DNA of 64,000 bases from Virgibacillus_P tibetensis (GCF_036026595.1 NZ_JARZFX010000001.1:835891-899890); one strand, 5' to 3'. Shown: positions 44,267-53,614, counted from the stretch's first letter. Numbers and translations: made by a program. Notes: a model not told the origin generated them from the sequence alone.

Positions 44267-47200
44267 TTACTCAAACTCAATCATCAGATCGTCAACAGCT
44301 ATGGTCTCTCCTTGTTTAACGTAGATTGATTTAATTACCCCTGTAAATGGTGCTTGAACTGTTGTTTCCATTTTCATAGCTTCATTAATCAGTAAATAAT
44401 CCCCTTTGTTTATCTTGTCACCTTGCTTGCAAAGTACCTCTAAAACTGTACCAGGCATGGAAGCCCCTATCTGTTTTTCGTTGTCTTTATCTGCTTTAGG
44501 TCGGGAAGTCAGTTCGGATTGTATGCTTTCATCCTTCACAACAATTTCACGTGATTGACCATTCAGTTCAAAATAAACCACCCTTGTCCCATTTGTCTGT
44601 GCTTCCGAAATGGAAAGTAACCTTACAAAAAGTGTTTTCCCCTGTTCGATCTCAACTTCTATCTCCTCACCCAGCTTCATTCCATAAAAGAATGTTGGTG
44701 TATCCAGAACAGATAAATCACCATAAGTTTCATAGAATTTATGGTAATCCATAAATACTTTTGGATAAAGCGCATGGGAAATCAGGTCGAAACTAGTTAC
44801 TTGTCTATCCAGTGCTTTAAATAATACGTTCTTTAATTGCGTGAAATCTACCGGATCCAATAATTCTCCTGGACGCACAGTGATTGCTTCTTTTCCTTTT
44901 AAGATTATTCGTTGCAATTCTGGTGGAAATCCTTGGTATAGCTGCCCTATATAACCTTGAGCAAGTTCTACTACTGAATCCGGAAAGTCAATGAACTCAC
45001 CACGTTCATAAACATCATCTTCAGTTAAGTTATTTTGGACCATAAATAATGTCATATCTCCAATAACTTTTGAAGATGGTGTAACTTTAACGACATCACC
45101 AAACATATCATTCACCTGACGGAACATCGTTTTGACTTCATTCCAACGATCTTCTAAGCCAACCGCTTTGGCTTGCTGTTTCAAGTTACTGTATTGTCCA
45201 CCAGGCATTTCATGAAGATACACTTCTGTATGTGGTGATTTCATACCACTTTCAAATTCTTGATAGTATTCGCGAATTCCTTCCCAGTAGTGAGATAACT
45301 TCTCATAAGCCTGAACATTTATCTTTGGCTGCCTTTCAGTACCTTCGAGGGCATGATATAGTGTTTGTGCACTCGGCTGTGATGTTAATCCTGCCATTGG
45401 GCCAGCAGCTACATCTACCGCATCCACCCCTGCTTCAATGGCACGGGCGTACATATGAATACCATTGCCGCTTGTATCATGAGTATGGAGATGAATTGGC
45501 AAATCAATTGTTTCTTTTAGACTTGTAATTAATTGATATGCTGCTTCTGGCTTGAGCAGGCCTGCCATATCTTTAATACCCAAAATATGAGCTCCGGCTT
45601 GTTGAAGTTCTTTAGCCAGATTTTTGTAATAATCCAAGTCATATTTCGAGCGTCCAACATCTAATATATCCCCGGTATAGCACATGGAAGCCTCCGCTAT
45701 TTTGTTGTTTTCACGAACAGTCTCTATTGCTAATCTCATGCCCTCGACCCAATTTAAACTATCAAAAATACGGAAGACATCTATACCTGCAGATGCACTC
45801 TTTTCTACAAATTCATTTATTACATTATCCGGGTAGTTTTTATAACCCACAGCATTGCTCGCACGCAACAACATTTGCAACAGTACATTAGGCATCTTTT
45901 CACGTATACTCAGCAGCCGTTCCCATGGATCTTCCTTTAAGAAACGATAAGCAACATCGAAAGTTGCTCCTCCCCACATCTCTACTGAGAATAAGTTAGG
46001 CAGCAAGCGGGCAGTTGGGTCTGCTATTTGCAGTAAATCCTTTGTTCTAACCCTAGTTGCGAGTAAAGACTGATGTGCATCCCGAAATGTTGTGTCTGTC
46101 AGCATTACTTCCTTTTGTTCCTTTAACCACTTGGCAAGCCCTTCTGGTCCACGTTCATCTAATATTTGTTTCGTTCCTGCGGGTACTTCTTCCAAACTAT
46201 TCACTTTCGGTATAGTTAATTTAGAAAAATCCGGTTTCGAACTTTTTTTCATACCCTCTCCACCGTTTATCGTTGTATGGCCAATATACGAAAGCATTTT
46301 TGTTCCACGGTCTTTTCGCTTTGGAAATACAAATAATTCGGGTGTTTGGTCAATAAACGTTGTGCTATAGCGACCAGATAAGAACTGTTCATGTAAAATA
46401 ACGTTCTCTAAGAAAGGGATATTTGTTTTAATACCACGAATTCTAAATTCCTTTAGGTTTCTGACCATTTTATGTGCAGCCTGGTCAAAGGACAGTGCCC
46501 ATGTAGAAACTTTAACTAATAATGAATCATAATGCGGAGAAATAATGGCACCTTGAAAACCATTACCGGCATCTAAACGGACTCCGAAGCCTCCTCCTGA
46601 ACGGTATGCCATAATCTTACCTGTATCCGGCATGAAATTATTCAATGGGTCTTCAGTTGTTACACGTGATTGAATTGCATACCCATTTACCTTAATATCA
46701 TTCTGCAAAGGCATACCAACTGATTCATCATGAAGGTCCCGGCCTTCTGCTACTTTAATTTGTGTTTGAACAATATCAATACCTGTTACCATTTCCGTAA
46801 TTGTATGCTCTACTTGTACACGTGGATTTACTTCAATAAAGTAGAATTCTTCTCCAGTAACTAAAAATTCAACTGTACCCGCGTTTATGTAGTTAACCTT
46901 TTTCATTAAATCAACTGCAGCATCGCACATCTCACTACGGATTTCATCTGATAATGCTAAACTTGGTGCAACCTCCACAACTTTTTGGTGCCTTCGTTGT
47001 ACAGAACAGTCTCTTTCAAATAGGTGAACAATATTTCCATTTTTATCACCCATTATTTGTACTTCTATGTGTTTCGGATTCTCAATTAATTTCTCGACAT
47101 ACACCTCATCATTCCCAAATGCTGCCTTTGCTTCCGATTTAGCGCGATCATATGAGTCAGCCAGTCCCTTTTCATTACGAACGATGCGCATACCGCGTCC

Positions 47201-47710
47201 ACCGCCACCAAGTGACGCTTTAATAATAATTGGATAACCATGCTGGTCACCAAAATCTTTCACTTCTTCAATTGAAGCAACTGGTCCGTCCGTACCGGGA
47301 ATTATTGGCAAACCTGCGTTAATAGCTTGTGTTCTTGCTTTTACTTTATCACCGAACATATTTAAATGCTCACTCGTAGGACCGATGAAAATAATGCCTT
47401 CTTCTTCACAGCGTTTTGCAAATTGAATGTTCTCTGATAAAAAACCATACCCAGGATGAATAGCATCTACTTTTACGCTTTTAGCCAGGTCGATAATACC
47501 TTCGATGTCCAAATAAGCATCAATCGGTTTTTTTCCTTCTCCAATTAAATATGCTTCGTCCGCTTTAAAACGATGGTAAGAACTGGAATCTTCTTTAGAA
47601 TATACTGCAACAGTACGTATATTAAGTTCAGTGCAAGCACGGAAGACACGAATGGCTATTTCCCCACGATTAGCTACTAATACTTTATTTATCTGTTTTA
47701 ATTCTGACAT
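44267..47710 (-). CDS. pyc: Pyruvate carboxylase
   Basis: 1147 aa, full length. It carboxylates pyruvate to oxaloacetate using biotin, ATP and bicarbonate. The biotin carboxylase domain (1-~460) has the ATP loop KASLGGGGRGMR near 163. The carboxyltransferase domain (~530-810) starts DTTFRDAHQSLLATR. An allosteric/PC-tetramer region follows, and the biotin carrier domain ends the protein with NEAMKME, biotin Lys at residue 1113. RBS AGGAGG. In B. subtilis ftsW lies just upstream; here there is only non-coding sequence. Confidence 0.98.
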   Translation of the reverse strand: MSELKQINKVLVANRGEIAIRVFRACTELNIRTVAVYSKEDSSSYHRFKADEAYLIGEGKKPIDAYLDIEGIIDLAKSVKVDAIHPGYGFLSENIQFAKRCEEEGIIFIGPTSEHLNMFGDKVKARTQAINAGLPIIPGTDGPVASIEEVKDFGDQHGYPIIIKASLGGGGRGMRIVRNEKGLADSYDRAKSEAKAAFGNDEVYVEKLIENPKHIEVQIMGDKNGNIVHLFERDCSVQRRHQKVVEVAPSLALSDEIRSEMCDAAVDLMKKVNYINAGTVEFLVTGEEFYFIEVNPRVQVEHTITEMVTGIDIVQTQIKVAEGRDLHDESVGMPLQNDIKVNGYAIQSRVTTEDPLNNFMPDTGKIMAYRSGGGFGVRLDAGNGFQGAIISPHYDSLLVKVSTWALSFDQAAHKMVRNLKEFRIRGIKTNIPFLENVILHEQFLSGRYSTTFIDQTPELFVFPKRKDRGTKMLSYIGHTTINGGEGMKKSSKPDFSKLTIPKVNSLEEVPAGTKQILDERGPEGLAKWLKEQKEVMLTDTTFRDAHQSLLATRVRTKDLLQIADPTARLLPNLFSVEMWGGATFDVAYRFLKEDPWERLLSIREKMPNVLLQMLLRASNAVGYKNYPDNVINEFVEKSASAGIDVFRIFDSLNWVEGMRLAIETVRENNKIAEASMCYTGDILDVGRSKYDLDYYKNLAKELQQAGAHILGIKDMAGLLKPEAAYQLITSLKETIDLPIHLHTHDTSGNGIHMYARAIEAGVDAVDVAAGPMAGLTSQPSAQTLYHALEGTERQPKINVQAYEKLSHYWEGIREYYQEFESGMKSPHTEVYLHEMPGGQYSNLKQQAKAVGLEDRWNEVKTMFRQVNDMFGDVVKVTPSSKVIGDMTLFMVQNNLTEDDVYERGEFIDFPDSVVELAQGYIGQLYQGFPPELQRIILKGKEAITVRPGELLDPVDFTQLKNVLFKALDRQVTSFDLISHALYPKVFMDYHKFYETYGDLSVLDTPTFFYGMKLGEEIEVEIEQGKTLFVRLLSISEAQTNGTRVVYFELNGQSREIVVKDESIQSELTSRPKADKDNEKQIGASMPGTVLEVLCKQGDKINKGDYLLINEAMKMETTVQAPFTGVIKSIYVKQGETIAVDDLMIEFE

Positions 47711-48332
47711 GTTTTGCCTCCTAAGTTATTATAAATTGTAGTTTTATTTTTACTATTCATTTTGTACTTTTAGTTTCCAATGAAACAACTAAATCACAGT
47801 TTTTGATACGATGGCAGACTTCTTGTCCTTAATAAAGGCAAGACTGTTATCTTGTGTTGTTTTTTAATTGTAATTCCTTTTGCGTCAACCTCGCCGTGCT
47901 TTTAGTAATACTTTTGTTTATCCAAAAGTGCAGAGTTGTATTGCTGACACAGATGGAAAGCCAACTATTAAGTGTATCACATCGAATTTCACTTGGATAA
48001 ATTTTGTATTTTTAATTCAAGAACTCGCTTTGCCACCTCCGAATGTACGTTTATTTATATTATCAAAATTTTCTTTAACTGTCATAAGTTTTGCTTTTTA
48101 TTTCTCAAAAAATAAAAATAGCCATTCATCCCCCACTAATTCGACGATATTGAAGGGCAATTCTGTCTATTTTTTCGTTAAAATTACACCACCCTTTGAA
48201 ATATTTAATACTTCCCTGGAAGAACTTGCATCCCAGAATAAACTTAATTAACGCAATGCGCTTAATAGTGTAACATTTTCAGCTATTAGTATATCACATT
48301 TAAATGTAATGCACTCATTTTTGATGTTAAAA
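47711..48332. other. Non-coding gap where ftsW is expected
   Basis: About 620 bases between ylaN and pyc. One plus-strand frame (47880-48251, TTG start, no RBS, low-complexity product) is not credible. No trace of an FtsW sequence was seen on the minus strand, where stops are frequent. A bulged hairpin TCTTGTCCTT-AATA-AAGGCAAGA lies at 47821-47842. The stretch probably holds the pyc promoter and leader. Confidence 0.5.
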
Positions 48333-48370
48333 CAAAAAAACTTCGCCAGTTTTGTTGTAGGCAAAGTTTT
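48333..48370 (-). terminator. Terminator after ylaN
   Basis: On the minus strand AAAACTTTGCC pairs with GGCGAAGTTTT (one mismatch) and is followed by a T run. It lies about 40 bases past the ylaN stop. Confidence 0.7.
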
Positions 48371-48410
48371 TGCTAATTCATGAAATAACAACACGAGAAC
48401 AGTAGTCTAA

Positions 48411-48692
48411 TTACACAGATTTCTGTGCTGCTTCATGCAGTATATTGAGTTGCCTTTCAAGATTTTCGAGAAGTGCTTTACCTTCATTCTCGCTGATTAA
48501 GTTCAAACGTGCAGCAAAATCGATCTCTCTTGAGAGTCCGAACATTTGTGTATCTAATACCTCTTCATATAAGGGGCATTGTGGCATCGTCAAATTTTCT
48601 ATTTGAACTTCAATTAGCCGTAAAATTTTATCAGCATCAGCCTTTAGAAGGGCATAGGCTTTTTCACGATGATCTACAGTCACCTCAGGCAT
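48411..48692 (-). CDS. ylaN: YlaN family protein (DUF1507)
   Basis: 93 aa from the ATG at 48692 (GGAGGGG 9 bases upstream), exactly the B. subtilis length. Helical protein: MPEVTVDHREKAYALLKADA, then MPQCPLYEEVLDTQMFGLSREIDFA. YlaN is essential in B. subtilis in iron-poor media and has been reported to bind Fur and relieve its repression. Neighbour ylaL is divergent; ylaM (glutaminase) is absent. Confidence 0.94.
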   Translation of the reverse strand: MPEVTVDHREKAYALLKADADKILRLIEVQIENLTMPQCPLYEEVLDTQMFGLSREIDFAARLNLISENEGKALLENLERQLNILHEAAQKSV

Positions 48693-48845
48693 CAAATACA
48701 TCCCCTCCATTAAAAAGACTTTCTATTATATATAGTATCGTTAGCCACAGAAAAATGCAAACGAAATTAAAAAAAATCACAAAAAGTGAATTTTTTTTAT
48801 ATCTCTGCTATCCTTAGTAAAGATAATTTAGAAGAGGTGAATATA

Positions 48846-49343
48846 ATGATAGTTCCAATAACTGGAAAAGTTACATACGCAATCACCTTAGATCCAACTG
48901 TTTGGATTTTTGATGATAGAAAAATATTACTGGAAGAAGCATTTAACAGTAACGTGAACACGCTTGATAGTGAAAACGAAGACAATGAACTAGAAAATGC
49001 TTCCAAACGATGGGATCGAGAAGTTTATCAACAAAAAATAAACCCACCAGTGAACAAAAGCATTAAACGATTTGAACGCGAAAAAATTCTAAAGAGCTCC
49101 TACGTCATGCCACTAGATGATTTTCTTGCAAATGCTGAAATAGATTCAATTGCTTCGGCTGCTATACTGGTTACCGCAAGTGGAGAGGTAACCATTTCGC
49201 TTGATGAACTCATAAACAGCTACTTCTTATTTGCAAGAGATGGAAAGCCCCTAAAAGAGGATGGGCCTGTCCATTTATATTACAAAGATGGTTCCAACAG
49301 AGAAAATCCTATAAAAAATATTACCAAAGTAATTATTAAATAA
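48846..49343 (+). CDS. ylaL: YlaL-like family protein
   Basis: 165 aa from the ATG at 48846 (GAGGTG six bases before). The N-terminus ITGKVTYAITLDPTVWIFDDRKI is a conserved block of a Bacillaceae family found beside ylaN. A middle part is acidic/charged, and a C-terminal part reads VHLYYKDGSNRENPI. No catalytic motif is visible. Such proteins are sometimes labelled peptidyl-prolyl isomerases in databases, which the sequence does not support by itself. Confidence 0.65.
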   Translation: MIVPITGKVTYAITLDPTVWIFDDRKILLEEAFNSNVNTLDSENEDNELENASKRWDREVYQQKINPPVNKSIKRFEREKILKSSYVMPLDDFLANAEIDSIASAAILVTASGEVTISLDELINSYFLFARDGKPLKEDGPVHLYYKDGSNRENPIKNITKVIIK

Positions 49344-49350
49344 ATAGCAA

Positions 49351-49388
49351 ATGAAGCTGTTACAAATTATATTGTAGCAGCTTCTTTG
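49351..49388 (+). terminator. Terminator after ylaL
   Basis: GAAGCTGTTACAA (49353-49365) pairs with TTGTAGCAGCTTC (49372-49384), one mismatch, followed by TTTG. Confidence 0.7.
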
Positions 49389-49448
49389 TATAATTTATGC
49401 CATTCCATCCAAAATAACCGTATGGATACTATTTAGGAGGAATGCATT

Positions 49449-50051
49449 GTGAAGTTACGAGTAGCTGTAATTTTAATTGTAAGTATAATTCTGTTAGTTA
49501 GCTGCCAACAGGAAAATAGGGAAGAACCCTTAGCAAGAGAAGAACAAAATAATAATAACCGATTTGTTCAGGTTGAGAATTCTGATCCTGTAGAGCAACA
49601 AAATTTAAATAATGGAGAAATTGCCTCCCATTTAGCTAATATTGCGAGTAATGTCCCAAACGTATATGATGCAGCAGCAGTCGTGGCTGGACCATATGCA
49701 GTAGTTGGTATAAATGTCGATAAGGACTTAGACCGTTCACGTGTTGGGACCATAAAATACTCTGTGCTAGAAGCACTTTATCATGACCCATATGGTAAGA
49801 CAGCAGTAGTAGTAGCTGATGCTGACGTAGTGGAGCGAATTCGCGGGATGGGTGATAAAATTGGTCAAGGTCATCCAGTACGTGGTGTGGTAGATGAGTT
49901 AGCTGCAATTGTTGGAAGGTATATGCCAGAATTTCCAATAAATAATGACCAACCACAAGAACCGGATCAAAACAAAGAAATTCTCCCAGAAGAAGATAGA
50001 CAAAAGTTAGAAGAAATAGAGGGTGAGCAATCCCATCACCAAAATGAATAA
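49449..50051 (+). CDS. ylaJ: Spore-associated lipoprotein YlaJ (YhcN/YlaJ family)
   Basis: 200 aa from a GTG with AGGAGG upstream. A signal peptide ends in the lipobox LVSC with Cys19. The core (about residues 55-155) shows NIASNVPNVYDAAAVVAGPYAVVGINVDKDLDRSRVGTIKYSVLEAL, typical of YhcN/YlaJ lipoproteins that occur in the forespore inner membrane. A Gln/Glu-rich tail follows. Role in germination or spore membranes is known only broadly. Confidence 0.88.
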   Translation: MKLRVAVILIVSIILLVSCQQENREEPLAREEQNNNNRFVQVENSDPVEQQNLNNGEIASHLANIASNVPNVYDAAAVVAGPYAVVGINVDKDLDRSRVGTIKYSVLEALYHDPYGKTAVVVADADVVERIRGMGDKIGQGHPVRGVVDELAAIVGRYMPEFPINNDQPQEPDQNKEILPEEDRQKLEEIEGEQSHHQNE

Positions 50052-50098
50052 AAAAGAAAGTGGTGACCAGCCAATTGGTTAGTCACCACTTTCTTTTT
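50051..50098. terminator. Convergent terminator with 17-base stem
   Basis: AAAAAGAAAGTGGTGAC (50051-50067) pairs perfectly with GTCACCACTTTCTTTTT (50082-50098); T runs on both strands. It ends ylaJ and the minus-strand gene at 50112. Confidence 0.92.
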
Positions 50099-50111
50099 CA
50101 TTTATTCTTTT

Positions 50112-50414
50112 TTAATAATTATTTTCTTTTTCTTTCACATTATTGTAATAGTGTACTCCAAATTGTGAGCCTTCCGATACCATCTTAGCGTTTTCCAATT
50201 GCGCCTCGTCCATAGTTTCTGTTTGATCAGGGGCTCCTGCCGAATCAAATGTACTCGCATTTGGTTTGTCCGCATTCATCTTGAATTTAGTAGTAACGCG
50301 GTTTACTTTTTGTTTTAACTTGTCTCGATTCGTTTTATTCTTTAGAAAGTAACTAGCTGTCGCGCTAATAGCACCTGCAGTACCGACAGCTGAAAGTATA
50401 TAGCGTTTCTTCAT
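50112..50414 (-). CDS. Hypothetical protein with N-terminal membrane-like segment
   Basis: 100 aa. A Lys-rich start and a short hydrophobic, Ala-rich segment (ILSAVGTAGAISATASYFL, residues 5-23) are followed by a basic helix (NKTNRDKLKQKVNRVTTKFK) and an acidic tail. Not recognised; the layout recalls small YtxH-like general stress or cell-surface proteins. Start ATG with GGGAGG upstream, terminator downstream. It has no counterpart at this position in B. subtilis that I can name. Confidence 0.7.
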   Translation of the reverse strand: MKKRYILSAVGTAGAISATASYFLKNKTNRDKLKQKVNRVTTKFKMNADKPNASTFDSAGAPDQTETMDEAQLENAKMVSEGSQFGVHYYNNVKEKENNY

Positions 50415-50632
50415 TGAATTACCCTCCCGCTTTCATCATTATTTATCTGTACTATATCTATTCCCTTATAATCTTTTATAAAACATAAAGCACCCACTTC
50501 TATTACTAGGCCCTATTGTGTTACAATTTAAGGAAATATTATATTTAAGCATAGTTACCGATTGATAACCCCTGTTTTTACAGGGTTAAATAGTCAGTGC
50601 ATTAAAACATTTCCAGTTTTGAGGTGAAAGTG

Positions 50633-50836
50633 ATGCAAGTAAAATGCGTTATATGTGATGACATACATTCAATAGAAGATTATTCCTTACAGGCTAAACG
50701 TTTAAGAAATCGCAGAATCCATATGTATTTATGTGAAACTTGCTATGACCGTATAGGGGATAAAACAAAGCAGCGCCATGCTACCGGGAAATTTCAACTA
50801 TATGAAGAAAAAAAGCAACCTGATGATTTTATATAA
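50633..50836 (+). CDS. ylaI: YlaI family zinc-ribbon-like protein (DUF2197)
   Basis: 67 aa from the ATG at 50633 (GAGGTG six bases before). Two CxxC pairs, Cys5/Cys8 and Cys34/Cys37, suggest a zinc ribbon. The block SLQAKRLRNRRIHMYLCETC is the YlaI signature. Function unknown. Convergent with ylaH, sharing a terminator. Confidence 0.9.
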   Translation: MQVKCVICDDIHSIEDYSLQAKRLRNRRIHMYLCETCYDRIGDKTKQRHATGKFQLYEEKKQPDDFI

Positions 50837-50880
50837 AATTACATGTCGGTTTAAGTTTCTTCAATAAAAGGCCGAATTGT

Positions 50881-50917
50881 AAAACGCCCCTGATTTTTCA
50901 TTAGGGGCGTTTTAATT
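50881..50917. terminator. Convergent terminator ylaI / ylaH
   Basis: AAAACGCCCCT (50881-50891) pairs with AGGGGCGTTTT (50903-50913), 11 perfect pairs, loop 11. Confidence 0.9.
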
Positions 50918-50922
50918 TGTCA

Positions 50923-51225
50923 CTATTCTTTTGCTTGTCTTTGTTTATACAATCTCAACCGATAAATTGCCAGCACAATTGCTACAACTAGCAGGCTTTC
51001 AGTTATAGGAAGCTTTAATATGCTGAATATAGTCAATATATAAGTACCTACAGCGAGCATTATATATACAAATATAGTTTTTATCAGTGGCAGTTTTCTT
51101 GCAAAACCTAATTGAAACGATAGCGCTCCGAATATTAGATTTAACACATAAAATATCCAAAAAATATTGCTGGTACCATAATAATCCAATATGAAATCAA
51201 AAATAAGACTGAAGTTTGTATCCAT
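50923..51225 (-). CDS. ylaH: YlaH-like membrane protein
   Basis: 100 aa, three membrane segments (about 18-38, 45-65, 72-90). The central block ALSFQLGFARKLPLIKTIFVYIMLAVGTY is the YlaH family core. Function unknown. In B. subtilis typA (ylaG) lies between ylaF and ylaH; here only 186 bases separate them. Confidence 0.88.
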   Translation of the reverse strand: MDTNFSLIFDFILDYYGTSNIFWIFYVLNLIFGALSFQLGFARKLPLIKTIFVYIMLAVGTYILTIFSILKLPITESLLVVAIVLAIYRLRLYKQRQAKE

Positions 51226-51411
51226 CTGTCTCCCCCATTACTTTGCTTTAACTCTTAAGCGTTTATTTCTATGTTTAGTTACCTTCAAACTCTTGTACTA
51301 TCATACTAAATCTTCTTCTTACATGCTAGTTAAATCATTACTATTGTAAATTTTTTTGAATAACTGCTTATTTTAAGATATACTGATTTAGATAGAAATA
51401 GAGGTGTTCAT

Positions 51412-51582
51412 ATGAAAAATATTAACATTCCCATGCTCCTCTTAGCCATGTTAGTTATACTTATGTTTATAGCAGTAGGGGTAGCAATAGCCTTTCGCAA
51501 TGTTTGGTTAATTTTATTATTTATTATATTAGGGTTTGCTATAATGGGATACGGCATATCTTTGAAACGAAAAAGAAAGTGA
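51412..51582 (+). CDS. ylaF: Small membrane protein YlaF (DUF5325)
   Basis: 56 aa with two membrane segments (residues 7-27 and 31-50) and a basic tail LKRKRK. RBS GAGGTG five bases before the ATG. The sequence and position fit YlaF/DUF5325. The stop codon lies within the terminator stem. Confidence 0.8.
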   Translation: MKNINIPMLLLAMLVILMFIAVGVAIAFRNVWLILLFIILGFAIMGYGISLKRKRK

Positions 51583-51608
51583 CTCATCAGTTTGAGTCAC
51601 TTTCTTCC
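51573..51608. terminator. Convergent terminator ylaF / suhB
   Basis: AAGAAAGTGACTCA (51573-51586) pairs perfectly with TGAGTCACTTTCTT (51593-51606), loop 6. It overlaps both stop codon regions. Confidence 0.9.
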
Positions 51609-52403
51609 TTTCTGTAAATAATCAAGCAATTTGCTTTGTATGCTCGTATTACAAGTTACTACAGAGCCTGCTTCGAGAATATTGATTTGATCTCCATCTA
51701 TATTACTGGTTATCCCACCGACTTCTTTAACTAAAATTAATCCGGCTGCAATATCCCATGGAGCTAGGCGCATCGTTAAGTATCCATCCATTATACCTTC
51801 TGCTACATGAGCAAATTCCAGAGCAGCAGAACCATAAGTTCTTGTTCCTCGAACTGTCCTCACCAAGTCCTGCATAATTTTCTCATCCACCAAACGATTG
51901 GTGCATAGCCAGAAGTGATTTAAGCCTATTATAGATTCTTCTAAGTTTAGATCTTCTTTTAAATGAGGTAGCTTTACATTATTTTTGTACGCCCCTTCAT
52001 TTCGTTTCGCATGATAAAGGACATCTGCCATCACATCATATATAAATCCAATTTCCCCTACCCCTTCATGGTAGATACCAACAGAAATAGCGAAGTTTCT
52101 TTTTTGATGAACAAAATTCATCGTCCCATCAATTGGATCAATGATCCAGACTGTACCTTTCATAGTAGTTATGTTATCTCCATAACCTTCTTCACCTAAT
52201 AAGAAGTGTTCTGGATATTTATTTCTGATACATGTTGCGAAGTAGTATTCTGTCTCTTTATCCATTGTTGTAACCAGATCATTGGCATTCGACTTGGTAT
52301 CAATCTCCAATGGATCATTAATTTTATTTCTTATATTTGCTCCGGCACTCATTACCCATTCCATTGCCTGATCAAATAAATTATCACGAATCTCTGACTT
52401 CAT
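51597..52403 (-). CDS. suhB: Inositol monophosphatase family protein (SuhB/YktC)
   Basis: 268 aa. Mg-dependent phosphatase of the IMPase/FBPase superfamily. Motif 1 with metal ligands WIIDPIDGTMNFVHQ lies near residues 82-96, a Glu pair EEGYGD near 70, and motif 2 APWDIAAGLILVKEVGG near 214-230. Likely acts on myo-inositol monophosphate or a related sugar phosphate. Position matches yktC. Confidence 0.93.
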   Translation of the reverse strand: MKSEIRDNLFDQAMEWVMSAGANIRNKINDPLEIDTKSNANDLVTTMDKETEYYFATCIRNKYPEHFLLGEEGYGDNITTMKGTVWIIDPIDGTMNFVHQKRNFAISVGIYHEGVGEIGFIYDVMADVLYHAKRNEGAYKNNVKLPHLKEDLNLEESIIGLNHFWLCTNRLVDEKIMQDLVRTVRGTRTYGSAALEFAHVAEGIMDGYLTMRLAPWDIAAGLILVKEVGGITSNIDGDQINILEAGSVVTCNTSIQSKLLDYLQKGRK

Positions 52404-52546
52404 ATCTATTCCTCCATCTTTAACTTATAGTGTTATACTAACAAATTGGAGGTGTATAGTCATTGCATAGGTTACTATAAGCGATATTAAAATGATGACC
52501 CCAATATGTATATCTAGTGATATAGTATTGAAGGCCAGTTCAAACG

Positions 52547-52747
52547 CTATTCATTTTGTATTTCAAGCAGTTGTATTCTCAACTGTTCCAGACGTTCTTT
52601 CGTTTTTATTATTTGAACTGTATCTTCTGCCTGCAGCGCATCGTAAAGTGTGACAAGTTCATAATCGATTTCCATTCGAATTACCGGTAATTTCTCTTGT
52701 GCTTCTTTACGCCTTAATACCTCCATTACATACTTCAAATTATCCAC
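52547..52747 (-). CDS. Small helical protein, possible YkzI-like
   Basis: 66 aa; GTG at 52747 or TTG at 52738, which is better spaced from AAGGGAT. The product is one or two charged helices (MEVLRRKEAQEKLPVIRMEI, then a coiled-coil-like tail EQLRIQLLEIQNE). It lies between yktB and suhB, the position I associate with B. subtilis ykzI. Function unknown. Confidence 0.6.
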   Translation of the reverse strand: MDNLKYVMEVLRRKEAQEKLPVIRMEIDYELVTLYDALQAEDTVQIIKTKERLEQLRIQLLEIQNE

Positions 52748-52961
52748 ATCCCTTCAGATTACTTTTTATATGTTTATGACTAATTTTGCATTTTGGTTCA
52801 ATATTTTTTTTAAAACTAACTATTTATTTACTAACTTTCCCCTAAAATGGTTAGTTTTAAACCTGATACGTGAGGAATGTAAGTATATAACTTGACTGTA
52901 ACTCTCATATAATTAATAATTATTATAATGTAGTCTGGAAAAGAAGGAAGGAAGGAACTCT

Positions 52962-53579
52962 ATGACATTTAACGGATTTGAGCAAAAGGATTTTGATACT
53001 TTTTCTATAGATGGTTTAGAAGGAAGAATGGAAGCAATACAAACACGGATTCAACCTAAATTTCAGGAAATTGGAAGTTATCTGGTGGATTATTTATCTG
53101 CTCAATTAGGAAACGAAGTGTATTTACATATTGCAAAGCATGCTCGCAGAACAGTCAATCCCCCACAAGATACATGGCTGGCAATAGCTGACAACAAACG
53201 TGGTTATAAGAAACACCCTCATTTTCAGGTAGGGTTATTTGATGATCATGTTTTCATTTGGTTAGCACTCATATATGAATTGGATCATAAGAAGGCTATT
53301 GCTGAAAGCTTTATTGACAGCTTTGATGAACTTAAAGAACTACCTGATAACTATGTAGTTTCACTAGATCATATGAAAAAAGACTCCATAGCACTTCCGG
53401 ATTTAGAATTAAAAGATGTCGAACGTTTTCGCGATGTGAAAAAGGCTGAGTTTCTAATCGGACAACAGTTACCTGTCAATGATAAGCGCGTAGTAAGTGG
53501 CAATGAATTTTTAAAAACAGCAAAGGAAACGTATACGAGGTTGTTGCCTTTTTATCAAAAAGCATTGAGCAGCAAATAA
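52962..53579 (+). CDS. yktB: UPF0637 family protein YktB
   Basis: 205 aa. Starts MTFNGFEQKDFDTFSIDGLEGRM, the UPF0637 signature; further blocks are HARRTVNPPQDTWLAIADNKRGYKKHPHFQVGLF and DDHVFIWLALIYE. RBS from a GAAGG tandem repeat. Function unknown, though the fold is solved in relatives. Convergent with yktA. Confidence 0.93.
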   Translation: MTFNGFEQKDFDTFSIDGLEGRMEAIQTRIQPKFQEIGSYLVDYLSAQLGNEVYLHIAKHARRTVNPPQDTWLAIADNKRGYKKHPHFQVGLFDDHVFIWLALIYELDHKKAIAESFIDSFDELKELPDNYVVSLDHMKKDSIALPDLELKDVERFRDVKKAEFLIGQQLPVNDKRVVSGNEFLKTAKETYTRLLPFYQKALSSK

Positions 53580-53583
53580 GAAA

Positions 53584-53614
53584 CGAGACAACACCCAGAA
53601 AGGGTGTTGTCTCA
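53584..53614. terminator. Convergent terminator yktB / yktA
   Basis: GAGACAACACCC (53585-53596) pairs perfectly with GGGTGTTGTCTC (53602-53613), loop 5. Confidence 0.88.

Noticed and set aside
47880..48251. 123-codon plus-strand frame in the gap before pyc
   Set aside because: TTG start without RBS, low-complexity product rich in Phe/Ser/Asn, no known family; likely chance in AT-rich sequence.
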